Positions 1 through 7,450 are shown, counted from the first letter of the stretch. The stretch is 18,097 bases of DNA from CAYZBM01 sp964476705 (GCA_964476705.1 CAYZBM010000040.1:1-18097), one strand, 5' to 3'. Notes: a model not told the origin generated them from the sequence alone. Numbers and translations: made by a program.

Positions 1-310
1 CGAGAGCTCTCCTCCTACTCGATTATAAATTGCAAGGTTTTGATAATAATTGTTTAAAAAACTTGCAATTTATATTTAACAAAAATTTACCAGTGTAAAT
101 TTTTGAAGAATTTATAATCTATACGTAGGGCCTACCCTGAGTATAGATTATTCATTATTATAACTGAAAAAATATCGTCAGATATTTTTTCACGGGCAAC
201 TCCATAATATAGGTCATTTCAATCATGAAATGCTATAGCAGATCGCTGATCTGCTAAATTTATTATATATGTATTTTACTGTTAATTCTTTCTTAATCTA
301 CTATATCTTA
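1..310. repeat. R1: multi-hairpin dispersed repeat, gene-free stretch
   Basis: No gene is seen in this stretch; it is almost wholly consecutive inverted repeats. Stems read directly: 24-36/62-74 (13 bp), 80-90/95-105 (11 bp, loop CAGT), 114-124/141-151 (11 bp, around AGGGCCTACCCT), 166-176/181-191 (11 bp, loop GTCA), 215-221/226-232 (7 bp) and 236-244/248-256 (9 bp, loop GCT). Parts recur elsewhere in the window in inverted orientation: 135-192 matches 6004-6061 (about 52 of 58), 262-286 matches 5927-5951 (24 of 25), and 204-238 matches 17688-17722 (34 of 35). A TCTACTATA box at 297-305, near uppP, recurs at R4, and a related TTTACTATA box occurs at R3. The organisation resembles palindromic elements of Rickettsia, but family identity cannot be decided without a database. 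Confidence 0.8.
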
Positions 311-311
311 T

Positions 312-1109
312 CTACAACAAAAATATCAACATAATCAAACTTAAGATAATCCGATAAATGGCGAAAGGAATAAAGCCATGCCGACTAATAAAGGAGATTA
401 CTGTTCTTACTACAAATAATGCCGTTATAAAAGAAACAATAAAGCCAATAGCGATAAGAGCAAAATTTTCTGCGGTGAGTAAGGAAAAATTTTTGTAAAT
501 ATCAAAAATTGTAGCGGCAAACATTGTCGGTATGGCCAAAAAGAAAGATAGTTCTGTAGCAGTTTTTCTTTCAATTTTTAACAGCATAGAGCCCATTATG
601 GTAGCTCCTGAGCGTGAAGTACCAGGAATCATAGCTAAGCATTGAAATAGTCCAATTGCTAGCGCTTTAGAATAGCTTACCGATTCTAATTCAAATAACT
701 TAGGATTTGGCTTAAATTTTTCTACTAAAATAATTATTATTCCACCAATAAATAATGTAGTTACCACTACCCAAGGAGAAAATAAATGTTCTTCAATGAA
801 TGAATGAAAAAATAGTCCAAATACTGCGGAAGGTAAGAAGGCTAAAGTAACTACATACACAAAATGGCGAGAATAATAAGAAGTTGTAAAGGTCCTCGCT
901 GTATCTATCAGTCTTTGGCGATATAAAAAACATATAGCCAGGATAGCACCAAGTTGAATGGATATCTCAAAAACTTTACCAGGAGGTGCCGCAAAATTAA
1001 GCATCTTAGTTGCGAGTATTAAATGCCCGGTTGAAGAAACGGGGATAAACTCTGTGAGGCCTTCAATTATTCCTAGAAGAATAGAGTGTAATATAGTTAT
1101 ATTAAGCAT
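312..1109 (-). CDS. uppP: Undecaprenyl-diphosphatase UppP (BacA family)
   Basis: This 265-aa integral membrane protein belongs to the UppP/BacA family, which dephosphorylates undecaprenyl pyrophosphate to regenerate the lipid carrier for peptidoglycan and other surface polymers. The two family signatures are intact: GIIEGLTEFIPVSSTGHL at residues 13-30, with acidic residues E16 and E20, and PGTSRSG at 162-168, with R166 matching the catalytic arginine. The rest is hydrophobic with several predicted membrane segments, and the length is normal for the family. The ATG is preceded by GGA about 6-9 nt upstream. It lies 62 nt downstream of the DUF2125 gene on the same strand and is probably cotranscribed with it. 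Its 3' end abuts repeat R1; I see no clear GC-rich terminator, although one of the R1 hairpins could serve. Confidence 0.96.
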   Translation of the reverse strand: MLNITILHSILLGIIEGLTEFIPVSSTGHLILATKMLNFAAPPGKVFEISIQLGAILAICFLYRQRLIDTARTFTTSYYSRHFVYVVTLAFLPSAVFGLFFHSFIEEHLFSPWVVVTTLFIGGIIIILVEKFKPNPKLFELESVSYSKALAIGLFQCLAMIPGTSRSGATIMGSMLLKIERKTATELSFFLAIPTMFAATIFDIYKNFSLLTAENFALIAIGFIVSFITALFVVRTVISFISRHGFIPFAIYRIILSLIMLIFLL

Positions 1110-1171
1110 GAAATTCCATATTAGTTAATTATGGCACATATCTTATAAAGGGAACCTTCTCTATTGCAAGT

Positions 1172-2860
1172 TTATTCTTCTTTTTTAAGCTTAATATTAG
1201 TATCATTTGTTGCGGCTTTTTCTTTTAGAGTACCATTTTCTTTTAATAAAGCGTAATAAGATTTTAAATATGGGGATATTGTATCTTGTACTTTGGCTAT
1301 AGCTTGAAAGAATGGCAATTTACCGATTGTAGGTAAAAACTGCCCAGAATCATTTTTAATTACTATAGTTAAATTATCTTTATCTTTAGTTTCAGCAAAG
1401 GATTCAAGTAGAGTAGATAAATCGCCTTGAAATGGTTCCATGAAATTTACATCTATATCGTTTATATCATTTACAGCCGCATTATATTTAGCATATTTAA
1501 TCGCCATAGAATTTATATCTGCAACTAGGCTTTTATAATTAATTAAATTACTATTTAATTTACCTTCTCCAGATAATCCTGATAATATGCCTTTGACATC
1601 TTCTTTTTTATAATTTCCAGTAATTTTTACGGCATAATTATCATTGGAAAAATCTAATTGATTAATAGCGATATTGTTTAATTCGCTTTGCACAATTATA
1701 TCCGCATTTACAGCAATGGTTCCCATTTTATGAACTTCAGGGAAAAGCATATAAGCATTATCGGCGTATTTTTTAGGGGTAAGAGTTTTTTCGCTATTTT
1801 CAGAAAGAGCGGCCTGTTTTAAAGTATCTATAGCATAATTATAAGCTTTTTCATTAGCTTTTAAAGTAAATGCTAAGCGTAATTTAGATTCGGGAGCGTC
1901 TTTTTTATTAATATCTGTAAGGATCAGAATTCCACTTAAGTTTTCTTCAAATAAATCACTTTTATAGTGAAAATTATCAAATTCAATATTTAAAGGAATA
2001 TTATTAAAGTCACCTTTTTCATTTAGAGCTAAAACAACTCTGCCTTTTGCAGAATTGGTTACTTCACCATTTATACTCGGAGAAAATAAATTGTTATAAA
2101 TAAATTCTTTAATTCCAGGTCGTTCTTTAAAATCTAATAAAGGTTTGGCTATATTATCTAACTCTGGAGTAGATAAAGCTTGATAATTATTATCAAAGTC
2201 TAACTTTATACTTGAGGTCTTTAGCGGACTTTTGTCTGAAGTTAGATAATCTCTAGCAAGATAAAGATTTAAATTTTTTATTCGTCTTAAAAGTTGGCCT
2301 GATTTAGCTTCACTAAAGTCTAGGTCTTTGGCTAAAATTTTTATCGAATGAATATATTTTAAAATTTCTTTATTATCTTTTTTAAGAACATCGGCATTAA
2401 GCAAAGCTATTTTTACTAATGAATCGTTGAAATGCAAAGATACTATCTTGCTATTTGGCGAAGTTTCTAAAATATTATAACTATTATCCCCTATCTTTAT
2501 TTGATCATTATTATTTCCTGGGATGATTAGAGAGAAATTACTACCAATTAGGTTGCTGCTTAAAACTAAATCATTTTTCGATGAATATTGATAACTATTT
2601 TTTTGTACGTCTTTATCTTTGGTAGTTGCAAAAGAGGTTTGAATTTTTGGGCTACTAAAGTTTAAATTAATTTTAAAAGGGTATCCGCTTAAAGAGATGT
2701 TACTGTAAGAAATTTTAAAATCATGTTTTTTGCTTAAATTGGCCTCTAGTATAGAAAAAACCTTTTTAGTGCAATTGGCAGCTAAAAACCAAACTCCGGT
2801 ATAAATTGCTACTGAAGCTACAATGGTTGCTAGAGATACTGCTATATATTTGTTACGCAT
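1172..2860 (-). CDS. DUF2125 family protein, membrane-anchored/exported
   Basis: This is a large protein with an N-terminal hydrophobic segment (about residues 5-28 from the chosen start) and then a long hydrophilic, beta-rich region. The ISYSNISLSGYPFKI stretch shortly after the membrane segment is typical of DUF2125, an alphaproteobacterial family of unknown function; the rest is poorly conserved Ser/Asn/Lys-rich sequence. Two starts are possible: an ATG at 2875 and one five codons in at 2860. I favour 2860, because GGAG lies 9 nt before it (inside the longer reading) and nothing like a ribosome binding site precedes 2875. The protein probably sits in the periplasm, tethered to the inner membrane. 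It is the first gene of a probable DUF2125-uppP operon, and it is divergent from the lipoprotein cluster. The family name is by recognition of sequence style, so it is less certain than the ORF itself. Confidence 0.8.
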   Translation of the reverse strand: MRNKYIAVSLATIVASVAIYTGVWFLAANCTKKVFSILEANLSKKHDFKISYSNISLSGYPFKINLNFSSPKIQTSFATTKDKDVQKNSYQYSSKNDLVLSSNLIGSNFSLIIPGNNNDQIKIGDNSYNILETSPNSKIVSLHFNDSLVKIALLNADVLKKDNKEILKYIHSIKILAKDLDFSEAKSGQLLRRIKNLNLYLARDYLTSDKSPLKTSSIKLDFDNNYQALSTPELDNIAKPLLDFKERPGIKEFIYNNLFSPSINGEVTNSAKGRVVLALNEKGDFNNIPLNIEFDNFHYKSDLFEENLSGILILTDINKKDAPESKLRLAFTLKANEKAYNYAIDTLKQAALSENSEKTLTPKKYADNAYMLFPEVHKMGTIAVNADIIVQSELNNIAINQLDFSNDNYAVKITGNYKKEDVKGILSGLSGEGKLNSNLINYKSLVADINSMAIKYAKYNAAVNDINDIDVNFMEPFQGDLSTLLESFAETKDKDNLTIVIKNDSGQFLPTIGKLPFFQAIAKVQDTISPYLKSYYALLKENGTLKEKAATNDTNIKLKKEE

Positions 2861-2875
2861 TAGTTTGAACTCCAT

Positions 2876-3208
2876 GGTTCTATAATCGAGATTATACTTA
2901 ATATTTTGGATGATTTTTTGTAAATTTAAGCTAATTAATTATAATTTTCTACAAATTAATATATTATAACTAACAAATTGATAATATTTAGCTAGAGCAA
3001 AGATAGCAGTTAACGCTACTTTATACCAAATTTATTGTGAATATTCCTGAAAGACGATTGTTATTTTATAATATTTTCGCAACACCCTTAAATGCGCATA
3101 AATCGCCTATTAGGCCGGGTAGCTTTAAAAAATAAGTAAATTAATATATAATTAACCTAAATCATGTTACAATAATATCATAACTTATTAGAAAATATAT
3201 TTATAATT
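2876..3208. other. Divergent intergenic region, AT-rich
   Basis: This gap separates the DUF2125 gene (minus) from the lipoprotein cluster (plus) and must hold promoters for both. No credible ORF or RNA gene is seen. A perfect TATAAT at 3067-3072 with a weak -35-like TTCCTG at 3044-3049 (17-bp spacer) points towards the lipoproteins but would give a leader of about 130 nt. That leader contains the only GC-rich patch, around 3088-3120, with a short GCCT/AGGC hairpin at 3104-3114. Most of the remaining sequence is low-complexity A/T. Confidence 0.4.
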
Positions 3209-3685
3209 ATGCACCTAATAAAAGACATTATCAAAATAAGAATGTTCAGTCTGTTGTTTATTTTAGCTACAATGGGATGTACGGACATTGGAGATACAGT
3301 CCATGAATGGACAAATCCTCGACATCTAGTGCCGGTTGTTATGCGTCATCAACCTTATAATAATCTACCTAATTCTTCGCAAAGCAATCCTTCGGTATAT
3401 TTAGAAAGTCGGGTATTGCCAGATGTTAAGCCTATTCGGGATAAAAGAATTATTGGCTATCAAAATGGACAGCCCGTTGTAAAAGATCAAAAAGATAATG
3501 TTAGTTATAATGAAGGTTTTGAAGATGGTTGTAGAAATAGTAATGGTATTATTGGTGCCGGGACTTTACGTTTAAGATCTCCTAAGATTGATGGTAAACG
3601 TTTAACTACAGATCAATGGTACTTACGTGGATATCAAGATGCGGTTAATTATTGTGTATTCTACTTAGACTGGGAAACCCATTAA
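3209..3685 (+). CDS. Cys-pair lipoprotein family member 1 (unknown function)
   Basis: First of five tandem paralogues. It has a hydrophobic signal with a lipobox-like ATMGC ending at C24. A start at 3242 (M12) would give a more compact signal peptide, and neither start has a good ribosome binding site. It is the most divergent member: it carries an extra roughly 75-residue N-terminal stretch rich in Pro/Asn/Ser. The core module is still recognisable as EGFEDGC (C108) and GYQDAVNYC (C149), but the middle N..Y..FYT.KQ part is replaced. The two core cysteines are 41 residues apart, exactly as in the other four proteins. It is predicted to be a lipid-anchored periplasm-facing or surface protein. 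I do not recognise the family. It ends 4 nt before the next gene. Confidence 0.88.
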   Translation: MHLIKDIIKIRMFSLLFILATMGCTDIGDTVHEWTNPRHLVPVVMRHQPYNNLPNSSQSNPSVYLESRVLPDVKPIRDKRIIGYQNGQPVVKDQKDNVSYNEGFEDGCRNSNGIIGAGTLRLRSPKIDGKRLTTDQWYLRGYQDAVNYCVFYLDWETH

Positions 3686-3689
3686 AAAT

Positions 3690-4040
3690 ATGAAAATAAT
3701 AATTTTAAAATCAGTATTTAAACTTGTTGTTATTGCGATAATATTTTTATCACTAACAAATTGTAAATATTGGCATTCTAAGATAGGCATGGGTAGGCCG
3801 GCAAGTACAGTTATGGAACTTAACTATGGCCCTGAAATATATCGTAAAGGTTATAAAGAGGGTTGCGAAAGTGGTTATTCGGGATATGGAAATAATTTTA
3901 ATAAATTTTTCTTTACTTGGAAGCAAGATCCAAAGTTGGTGCTAAATAAAATGTATTATCAGGTTTGGAAAGATGCTTATGCGCATTGTGCTTATATGGC
4001 GATGATTAATGATGAACATGGTCTAGGCAATTGGAGATAA
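3690..4040 (+). CDS. Cys-pair lipoprotein family member 2 (unknown function)
   Basis: A 116-aa protein with a basic N terminus, a hydrophobic stretch (about residues 9-22) and the lipobox SLTNC ending at C25. The family module follows: KGYKEGCESG (C59), a FFFTWKQDP segment, then MYYQVWKDAYAHC (C100). Spacing C59-C100 is 41 residues, as in its neighbours. Apart from the module there is only a short linker and a polar tail, so the module is effectively the whole mature protein. It lies 4 nt after member 1 and 4 nt before member 3, a spacing that implies one transcript. Its function is unknown. Confidence 0.9.
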   Translation: MKIIILKSVFKLVVIAIIFLSLTNCKYWHSKIGMGRPASTVMELNYGPEIYRKGYKEGCESGYSGYGNNFNKFFFTWKQDPKLVLNKMYYQVWKDAYAHCAYMAMINDEHGLGNWR

Positions 4041-4044
4041 TGAT

Positions 4045-4362
4045 ATGCGATTTCTTATATTCCTAGGTTTAATTGTCTTAACTAGTTCTTGCTATAATTT
4101 TAAACCTAAAGTTGGAGCACCTTGGATGCAAGATCTATTAAGACAAGGTCCAAAAGATGCCCCGATTCTGTTTCAGCAAGGCTGGATTGATGGTTGTGAG
4201 ACTGGAATTTCAGCAACGTCTAATGCCTTGCAGCGGCAATTTTATACTTTTACGCAAAATCCTGAACTAGCACAGAAAGATGTCTATTACACTGGCTGGA
4301 AAACAGCCTATTGGTACTGTTCAAGATATGTAATGCAATATTTAAGAAGACAAATTATATAA
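4045..4362 (+). CDS. Cys-pair lipoprotein family member 3 (unknown function)
   Basis: A 105-aa protein, the shortest of the set. It has a compact lipoprotein signal with lipobox LTSSC (C16), a linker ending in GPKDAP, and then the module: QQGWIDGCETGIS (C51), FYTFTQNPEL and YYTGWKTAYWYCSRY (C92). C51-C92 is 41 residues. The KDAP motif just before the module is shared with members 4 and 5, which places 3-5 closer to one another than to 1-2. GGAG, 8 nt before the start and lying in the last codons of member 2, gives a plausible translationally coupled ribosome binding site. Confidence 0.9.
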   Translation: MRFLIFLGLIVLTSSCYNFKPKVGAPWMQDLLRQGPKDAPILFQQGWIDGCETGISATSNALQRQFYTFTQNPELAQKDVYYTGWKTAYWYCSRYVMQYLRRQII

Positions 4363-4384
4363 ACATTTAATAACGAAAACTAAA

Positions 4385-4789
4385 ATGAAATTTATTATAA
4401 AATTATTTATCTTAATGATCTGCATGGAATTTTGTCTATCAGCTTGCACAGATCAAGTTTTTAGTGATGATAGTTTTATGGCTCCAACTCCTGCAGGTAT
4501 GGGTAAACCAGCTAAAGATGCTCCTCCTGATTACACTGAAGGTTGGAATGATGGCTGCAAGACCGGCCTTTCTACTATGAACCAAGGTTATTACAAAAGT
4601 TTTTATACTTACAAACAAAATTACAAAAAAGCCGATAATCTTCTTTATTATCAGGCGTGGAAAGATGCCTATACTTATTGTAGGCAATATTCTTTCCGTT
4701 ATACTTGGGATGCTCTTGATCGTAGAAGAAATCAAGGTTTATTATCGGTGACACCGTTATGTGTATTATGTCCAAATGAAGTTAGGTAG
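4385..4789 (+). CDS. Cys-pair lipoprotein family member 4 (unknown function)
   Basis: A 134-aa protein whose signal sequence ends in the lipobox CLSAC (C21). The linker contains KPAKDAPP, then the module TEGWNDGCKTGLS (C58), YYKSFYTYKQNY and LYYQAWKDAYTYCRQY (C99), with the invariant 41-residue spacing. A C-terminal tail of about 30 residues has two further cysteines (C126 and C129, CVLC), seen in no other member. The gap to member 3 is 22 nt, still consistent with the same operon. Several antisense ORFs here are by-products of the AT-rich coding sequence. Confidence 0.9.
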   Translation: MKFIIKLFILMICMEFCLSACTDQVFSDDSFMAPTPAGMGKPAKDAPPDYTEGWNDGCKTGLSTMNQGYYKSFYTYKQNYKKADNLLYYQAWKDAYTYCRQYSFRYTWDALDRRRNQGLLSVTPLCVLCPNEVR

Positions 4790-4806
4790 TAGAGGCGAAA
4801 GAGTTT

Positions 4807-5382
4807 ATGGCAAAAATCATTTTTTACTTAGGATTGTTGCTGATAATAAGTAGTTGTTATAATGTACCTAAAATTGTAAAGCCAGCTAGCTGGGTATTCA
4901 ACCAAATGCCTAAAGATGCGCCGCCTATATTTAAACAAGCTTGGAAAGATGGTTGCGAATCAGGTTTATCTTCAATGACGAATAATTATTATAAAACTTT
5001 TTACCGCTTTACCCAAGATCCTGTTTTAAGAAAAGATCCGGTTTATTATAAAACCTGGGTTGATACATTTACTTTTTGTCGGCATTATATTTATGGTCCA
5101 ATTAGGGAAGGTAACGTTAGGATGACCTTGCCTATGACCCCGAACGCTTTTTTAGATAATATTTCAGTAGGTGACGGTATATTTAATTCTGGAGCTTTAA
5201 GAAATATGGGGCCTGGAACTTGGGGCTTATTAATTGAGAACTGGGGGGTTACAGGCGGTGATGGCTTTTTCGAAACTATGAATGGGGAAATAGATTTTTC
5301 TGGTGATATGTCATTTAATGGTAGTTCCAATCCGATAATGGACTGGAATCTACAGCCGGATCACTCAATTGTACCTTGGTAG
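4807..5382 (+). CDS. Cys-pair lipoprotein family member 5 with C-terminal extension
   Basis: A 191-aa protein, last and longest of the run. It has the lipobox LIISSC (C17), the linker PKDAPP, and the module KQAWKDGCESGLSSM (C50), YYKTFYRFTQDP and VYYKTWVDTFTFCRHY (C91), again with 41-residue spacing. Unlike the others it carries about 95 extra residues rich in Gly, Asn, Met and Trp (for example GPGTWG and GDMSFNGSS), which look low-complexity or beta-like and match nothing I know. AGAGG and GAAAGAG stretches precede the ATG. The stop lies 5 nt from the end of the convergent rhodanese gene, so the two transcripts must meet or overlap. Confidence 0.9.
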   Translation: MAKIIFYLGLLLIISSCYNVPKIVKPASWVFNQMPKDAPPIFKQAWKDGCESGLSSMTNNYYKTFYRFTQDPVLRKDPVYYKTWVDTFTFCRHYIYGPIREGNVRMTLPMTPNAFLDNISVGDGIFNSGALRNMGPGTWGLLIENWGVTGGDGFFETMNGEIDFSGDMSFNGSSNPIMDWNLQPDHSIVPW

Positions 5383-5387
5383 CAATT

Positions 5388-5702
5388 TTAAGAACTCCTT
5401 TTACAAAAATTACCCCAGGAAAGGATTCCGCCATCAAGGTTATAAAGTTCTAAGGTGTTATCTTCGCTTAATAATTTTTCGCAAGCAGCGAGGCTTCTTT
5501 TACCTGAACGACAGTGAATTACAATTTTTTTACCTTGAATATCAGGTAATTTACTTGTTGAAATAGTATTTAGCGGAATTAGTTTGGCTGCGGAAATATT
5601 TTCTAAAGCATATTCTTCGGGTTCTCTAACATCAATTAGAACCACTTCATTTTTATCCAGCCATCTTTTTAAAATTCCAGAATCTATAGTTTTTATCGGC
5701 AT
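5388..5702 (-). CDS. Single-domain rhodanese-like protein
   Basis: A 104-aa protein covering one rhodanese domain: VVLIDVREPEEY near residues 20-31 and the active-site loop HCRSGKRS at 63-70, with the catalytic cysteine C64. It ends with LDGGILSWG, the usual final motif. Such proteins transfer sulfane sulfur or act in thiol chemistry; the substrate cannot be told. The size is normal for cytosolic single-domain members and there is no signal peptide. It is convergent with the lipoprotein run (5-nt gap) and lies downstream of tRNA-Val on the same strand, so it may be transcribed by read-through from the tRNA. Confidence 0.93.
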   Translation of the reverse strand: MPIKTIDSGILKRWLDKNEVVLIDVREPEEYALENISAAKLIPLNTISTSKLPDIQGKKIVIHCRSGKRSLAACEKLLSEDNTLELYNLDGGILSWGNFCKRSS

Positions 5703-5756
5703 ATTATCTCTTATTTATATTTTTTCCTTAAGTTGACACCATTGAGCGTAAGCGGA

Positions 5757-5833
5757 TGGTGGGTGATAATGGACTCGAACCATCGACCTCCACGATGTCA
5801 ACGTGGCACTCTAACCAACTGAGCTAATCACCC
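5757..5833 (-). tRNA. tRNA-Val (anticodon GAC), CCA encoded
   Basis: Read on the minus strand it folds as a full cloverleaf. The acceptor stem is GGGTGAT/ATCACCC with discriminator A, followed by an encoded CCA (5759-5757). The D arm contains AGCTCAGTTGGTTAGAG. The anticodon stem CCACG/CGTGG closes the loop TTGACAT, giving GAC (Val). The T loop is TTCGAGT. It lies 54 nt upstream of the rhodanese gene. Confidence 0.96.
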
Positions 5834-5880
5834 ATATATTCTTCGCTAATATAGCCATTCACATAAGAATGTAAAGATGG

Positions 5881-6140
5881 ATTACTAAATATAGCATATC
5901 AATAGTAAATCTCTGATTTGCTAATGATTGACAGTAAAATACATATATAATCAATCATTTTTATAATGCTACATCCCGGAATAAATCTAAGGACAGGTTA
6001 TCCTGAAAAAACATCTTACGATATTTTTTCAGTTACGATAATGAATAATATATACGCAGGGCCTACCCTGAGGATTATAGGCTACATATACAATTGTGAA
6101 AAAGTGTTCTTTTATAAAAAACATTCACAATCGACTAAAT
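5881..6140 (+). repeat. R2: multi-hairpin dispersed repeat (inverted copy of R1)
   Basis: This gene-free stretch between tRNA-Val and the RDD genes contains a copy of the R1 family in opposite orientation: 5927-5951 matches 262-286 and 6004-6061 matches 135-192. It is itself a chain of hairpins: AATGATTGA/TCAATCATT around 5924-5958, TGAAAAAA/TTTTTTCA at 6004-6031, and ATTGTGAA/TTCACAAT at 6093-6100/6124-6131. The motif ATGCTACATCCCGGAATAAA at 5966-5985 shares the CCCGGAATAAAT string with R3. The AGGGCCTACCCTGAG core at 6058-6072 keeps the same strand as in R1, although its flanks are inverted. A 72-codon ORF lying inside is explained by the repeat and is not called as a gene. Confidence 0.8.
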
Positions 6141-6192
6141 CTTTAGCTTATCAATATGATTCTTGTAGATTACCTAGAGCTTAAGTAATAGC

Positions 6193-6221
6193 TTGATAAA
6201 TAATATTTAATAAAATATATT
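6193..6221 (+). promoter_or_regulatory. Possible sigma-70 promoter for the RDD pair
   Basis: TTGATA at 6193-6198 and TATATT at 6216-6221 are separated by 17 bp; each is one base off consensus. They lie about 30 nt before the first RDD start codon. In DNA this AT-rich such matches occur by chance, so the call rests on spacing and position. Confidence 0.4.
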
Positions 6222-6251
6222 ATAATTTTAGAACATAAAATTGGGTGTATA

Positions 6252-6731
6252 ATGGAATACTCTGGCATTAGGCGCAGGTTTTGTTCCTATCTTATAGACG
6301 CTTTTATCTGCACGATTATGCTTGTTTGTGCTTTGATAGTATGTATGAAAATAGGAATTAAAATTACAGAGGAAATATCTCTTGGCACTATGTTATTTTT
6401 AATTATAGCGGCGATTTATTTTATTAGCCTAGAGAGCTCTAAGTTGCAAGCTACTTTTGGCAAGCTCATTTGCAGGACATATGTTGTAGATAAAAATAAT
6501 AAAAGATTAAGTTTACCGACAGCCATTTCTAGGTTTCTATCTTTTTCGATTATAATATTGCCTTATTATTTGCCTCAATATTTTGAACTTGGTGGAGATG
6601 TAATACGTAAAGGAAGTGCAATTTCTTGGATTATTGCTTTGCTTTTTGCTTTACTAATGATATTTGGGCAAAATAAAAGTAATGTTATCGACTTGCTTTC
6701 TGGAACTAAAGTTTTAAAAATTAATTCTTAA
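6252..6731 (+). CDS. RDD family membrane protein 1
   Basis: A 159-aa hydrophobic protein of the RDD family (Pfam RDD), a group of small membrane proteins named for conserved Arg and Asp residues. Visible family traits are GIRRRFCSYLIDAFI at residues 5-19 (Arg, then Ile-Asp at the start of the first helix), ESSKLQATFGKLICRTYVVD around residues 60-80, and a final KSNVIDLLSGTKVL. About four membrane segments are apparent. Some RDD proteins have been linked to ion transport, but the role here is unknown. It is followed 20 nt later by a paralogue with the same layout, so the pair arose by tandem duplication. The ATG is preceded by GGGTG. Confidence 0.85.
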   Translation: MEYSGIRRRFCSYLIDAFICTIMLVCALIVCMKIGIKITEEISLGTMLFLIIAAIYFISLESSKLQATFGKLICRTYVVDKNNKRLSLPTAISRFLSFSIIILPYYLPQYFELGGDVIRKGSAISWIIALLFALLMIFGQNKSNVIDLLSGTKVLKINS

Positions 6732-6751
6732 TAATAAAAAAAAGGTATAAA

Positions 6752-7225
6752 ATGGAACATGCAGGTTTTTGGCGAAGGCTTGGAGCTATAATAATAGATC
6801 TCACGGTAATTCTTGTTTTATCGAGATTATTTGAACTTGTATTCTCTGGGGATATTTTTTATTCAGCAATAGCTACATTTTTTATTCAGATGGCTTATTT
6901 TATAGGCTTGGAGGGCTCTAAAATACAAGCTACTTTAGGTAAATTTATTTGTAAAATATATATTGCAGATAAAAATAACAAAAAAGAAAATCTAGTGAAT
7001 TTAATGGTTAGATTTCTATGTTTTATAATTCCGGTGATACCAGCTTATGCGGTTTTATTTTTAGCTCCTGAAGATAAAAGGACTAGTTTTATGGGAATGG
7101 CTTCAGCTGTTCAATTATTCCTCTATTTGCTTTTTGCCTTACCGATGTTTTTTACTAAAAATAAGAGTAATGTAATTGACTTACTTTCTAGGACTAGAGT
7201 TTTAAATGGAAGAGTTAAGAATTAA
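6752..7225 (+). CDS. RDD family membrane protein 2 (tandem paralogue)
   Basis: A 157-aa protein and close relative of the preceding gene: GFWRRLGAIIIDLTVIL at the N terminus, EGSKIQATLGKFICKIYIAD in the middle, and KNKSNVIDLLSRTRVL at the C terminus align without large gaps. The conserved Arg/Asp residues of the RDD family are kept in both copies, suggesting that both are functional. AAGG lies upstream of its ATG at typical spacing. The same-strand 20-nt gap implies cotranscription; members may form a hetero-oligomer, which is inference only. Repeat R3 follows directly. Confidence 0.85.
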   Translation: MEHAGFWRRLGAIIIDLTVILVLSRLFELVFSGDIFYSAIATFFIQMAYFIGLEGSKIQATLGKFICKIYIADKNNKKENLVNLMVRFLCFIIPVIPAYAVLFLAPEDKRTSFMGMASAVQLFLYLLFALPMFFTKNKSNVIDLLSRTRVLNGRVKN

Positions 7226-7243
7226 CGGTCTTAGCCCAGATTT

Positions 7244-7375
7244 ATAGCAGTTAAAACTTGCTATTGCCTAAATTTTTTTATAGATCCCGGAATAAATCCG
7301 GGATATGTAGCATCATAGCAATGATTTATGTAAGTAATTAAAGTGGAAAATCATTGCTTAATTTACTATATTTAT
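7244..7375 (+). repeat. R3: multi-hairpin dispersed repeat
   Basis: Three consecutive hairpins: ATAGCA/TGCTAT at 7244-7249/7259-7264 followed by a T-run at 7273-7279 (perhaps a weak terminator of the RDD operon); ATCCCGG/CCGGGAT at 7284-7290/7298-7304; and an 11-bp stem at 7317-7327/7348-7358. The order GGATAT(G/A)TAGCATCATAG, then a stem, then a CTACTATAT/TTACTATAT box is shared with R4 at 17771-17839. Between R3 and R4 the stem has paired changes that preserve pairing. The rest of the gap to the next gene (7376-7450) shows only AT-rich sequence with a second TTTACTATATTTT box just before the start codon. Confidence 0.75.
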
Positions 7376-7450
7376 ATAATAAGATCTTTGCAAATTTAGC
7401 AATTTGATATATGAGTAATTGTCTCATTTACACGTCATTTACTATATTTT

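Noticed and set aside
5369..5566. 65-codon ORF antisense to the rhodanese gene
   Set aside because: It overlaps a gene with an intact active-site motif on the other strand and has no independent support.
5966..6184. 72-codon plus-strand ORF inside R2
   Set aside because: It lies entirely in the multi-hairpin repeat, has no ribosome binding site and shows no protein-like pattern; its sequence is explained by the repeat.
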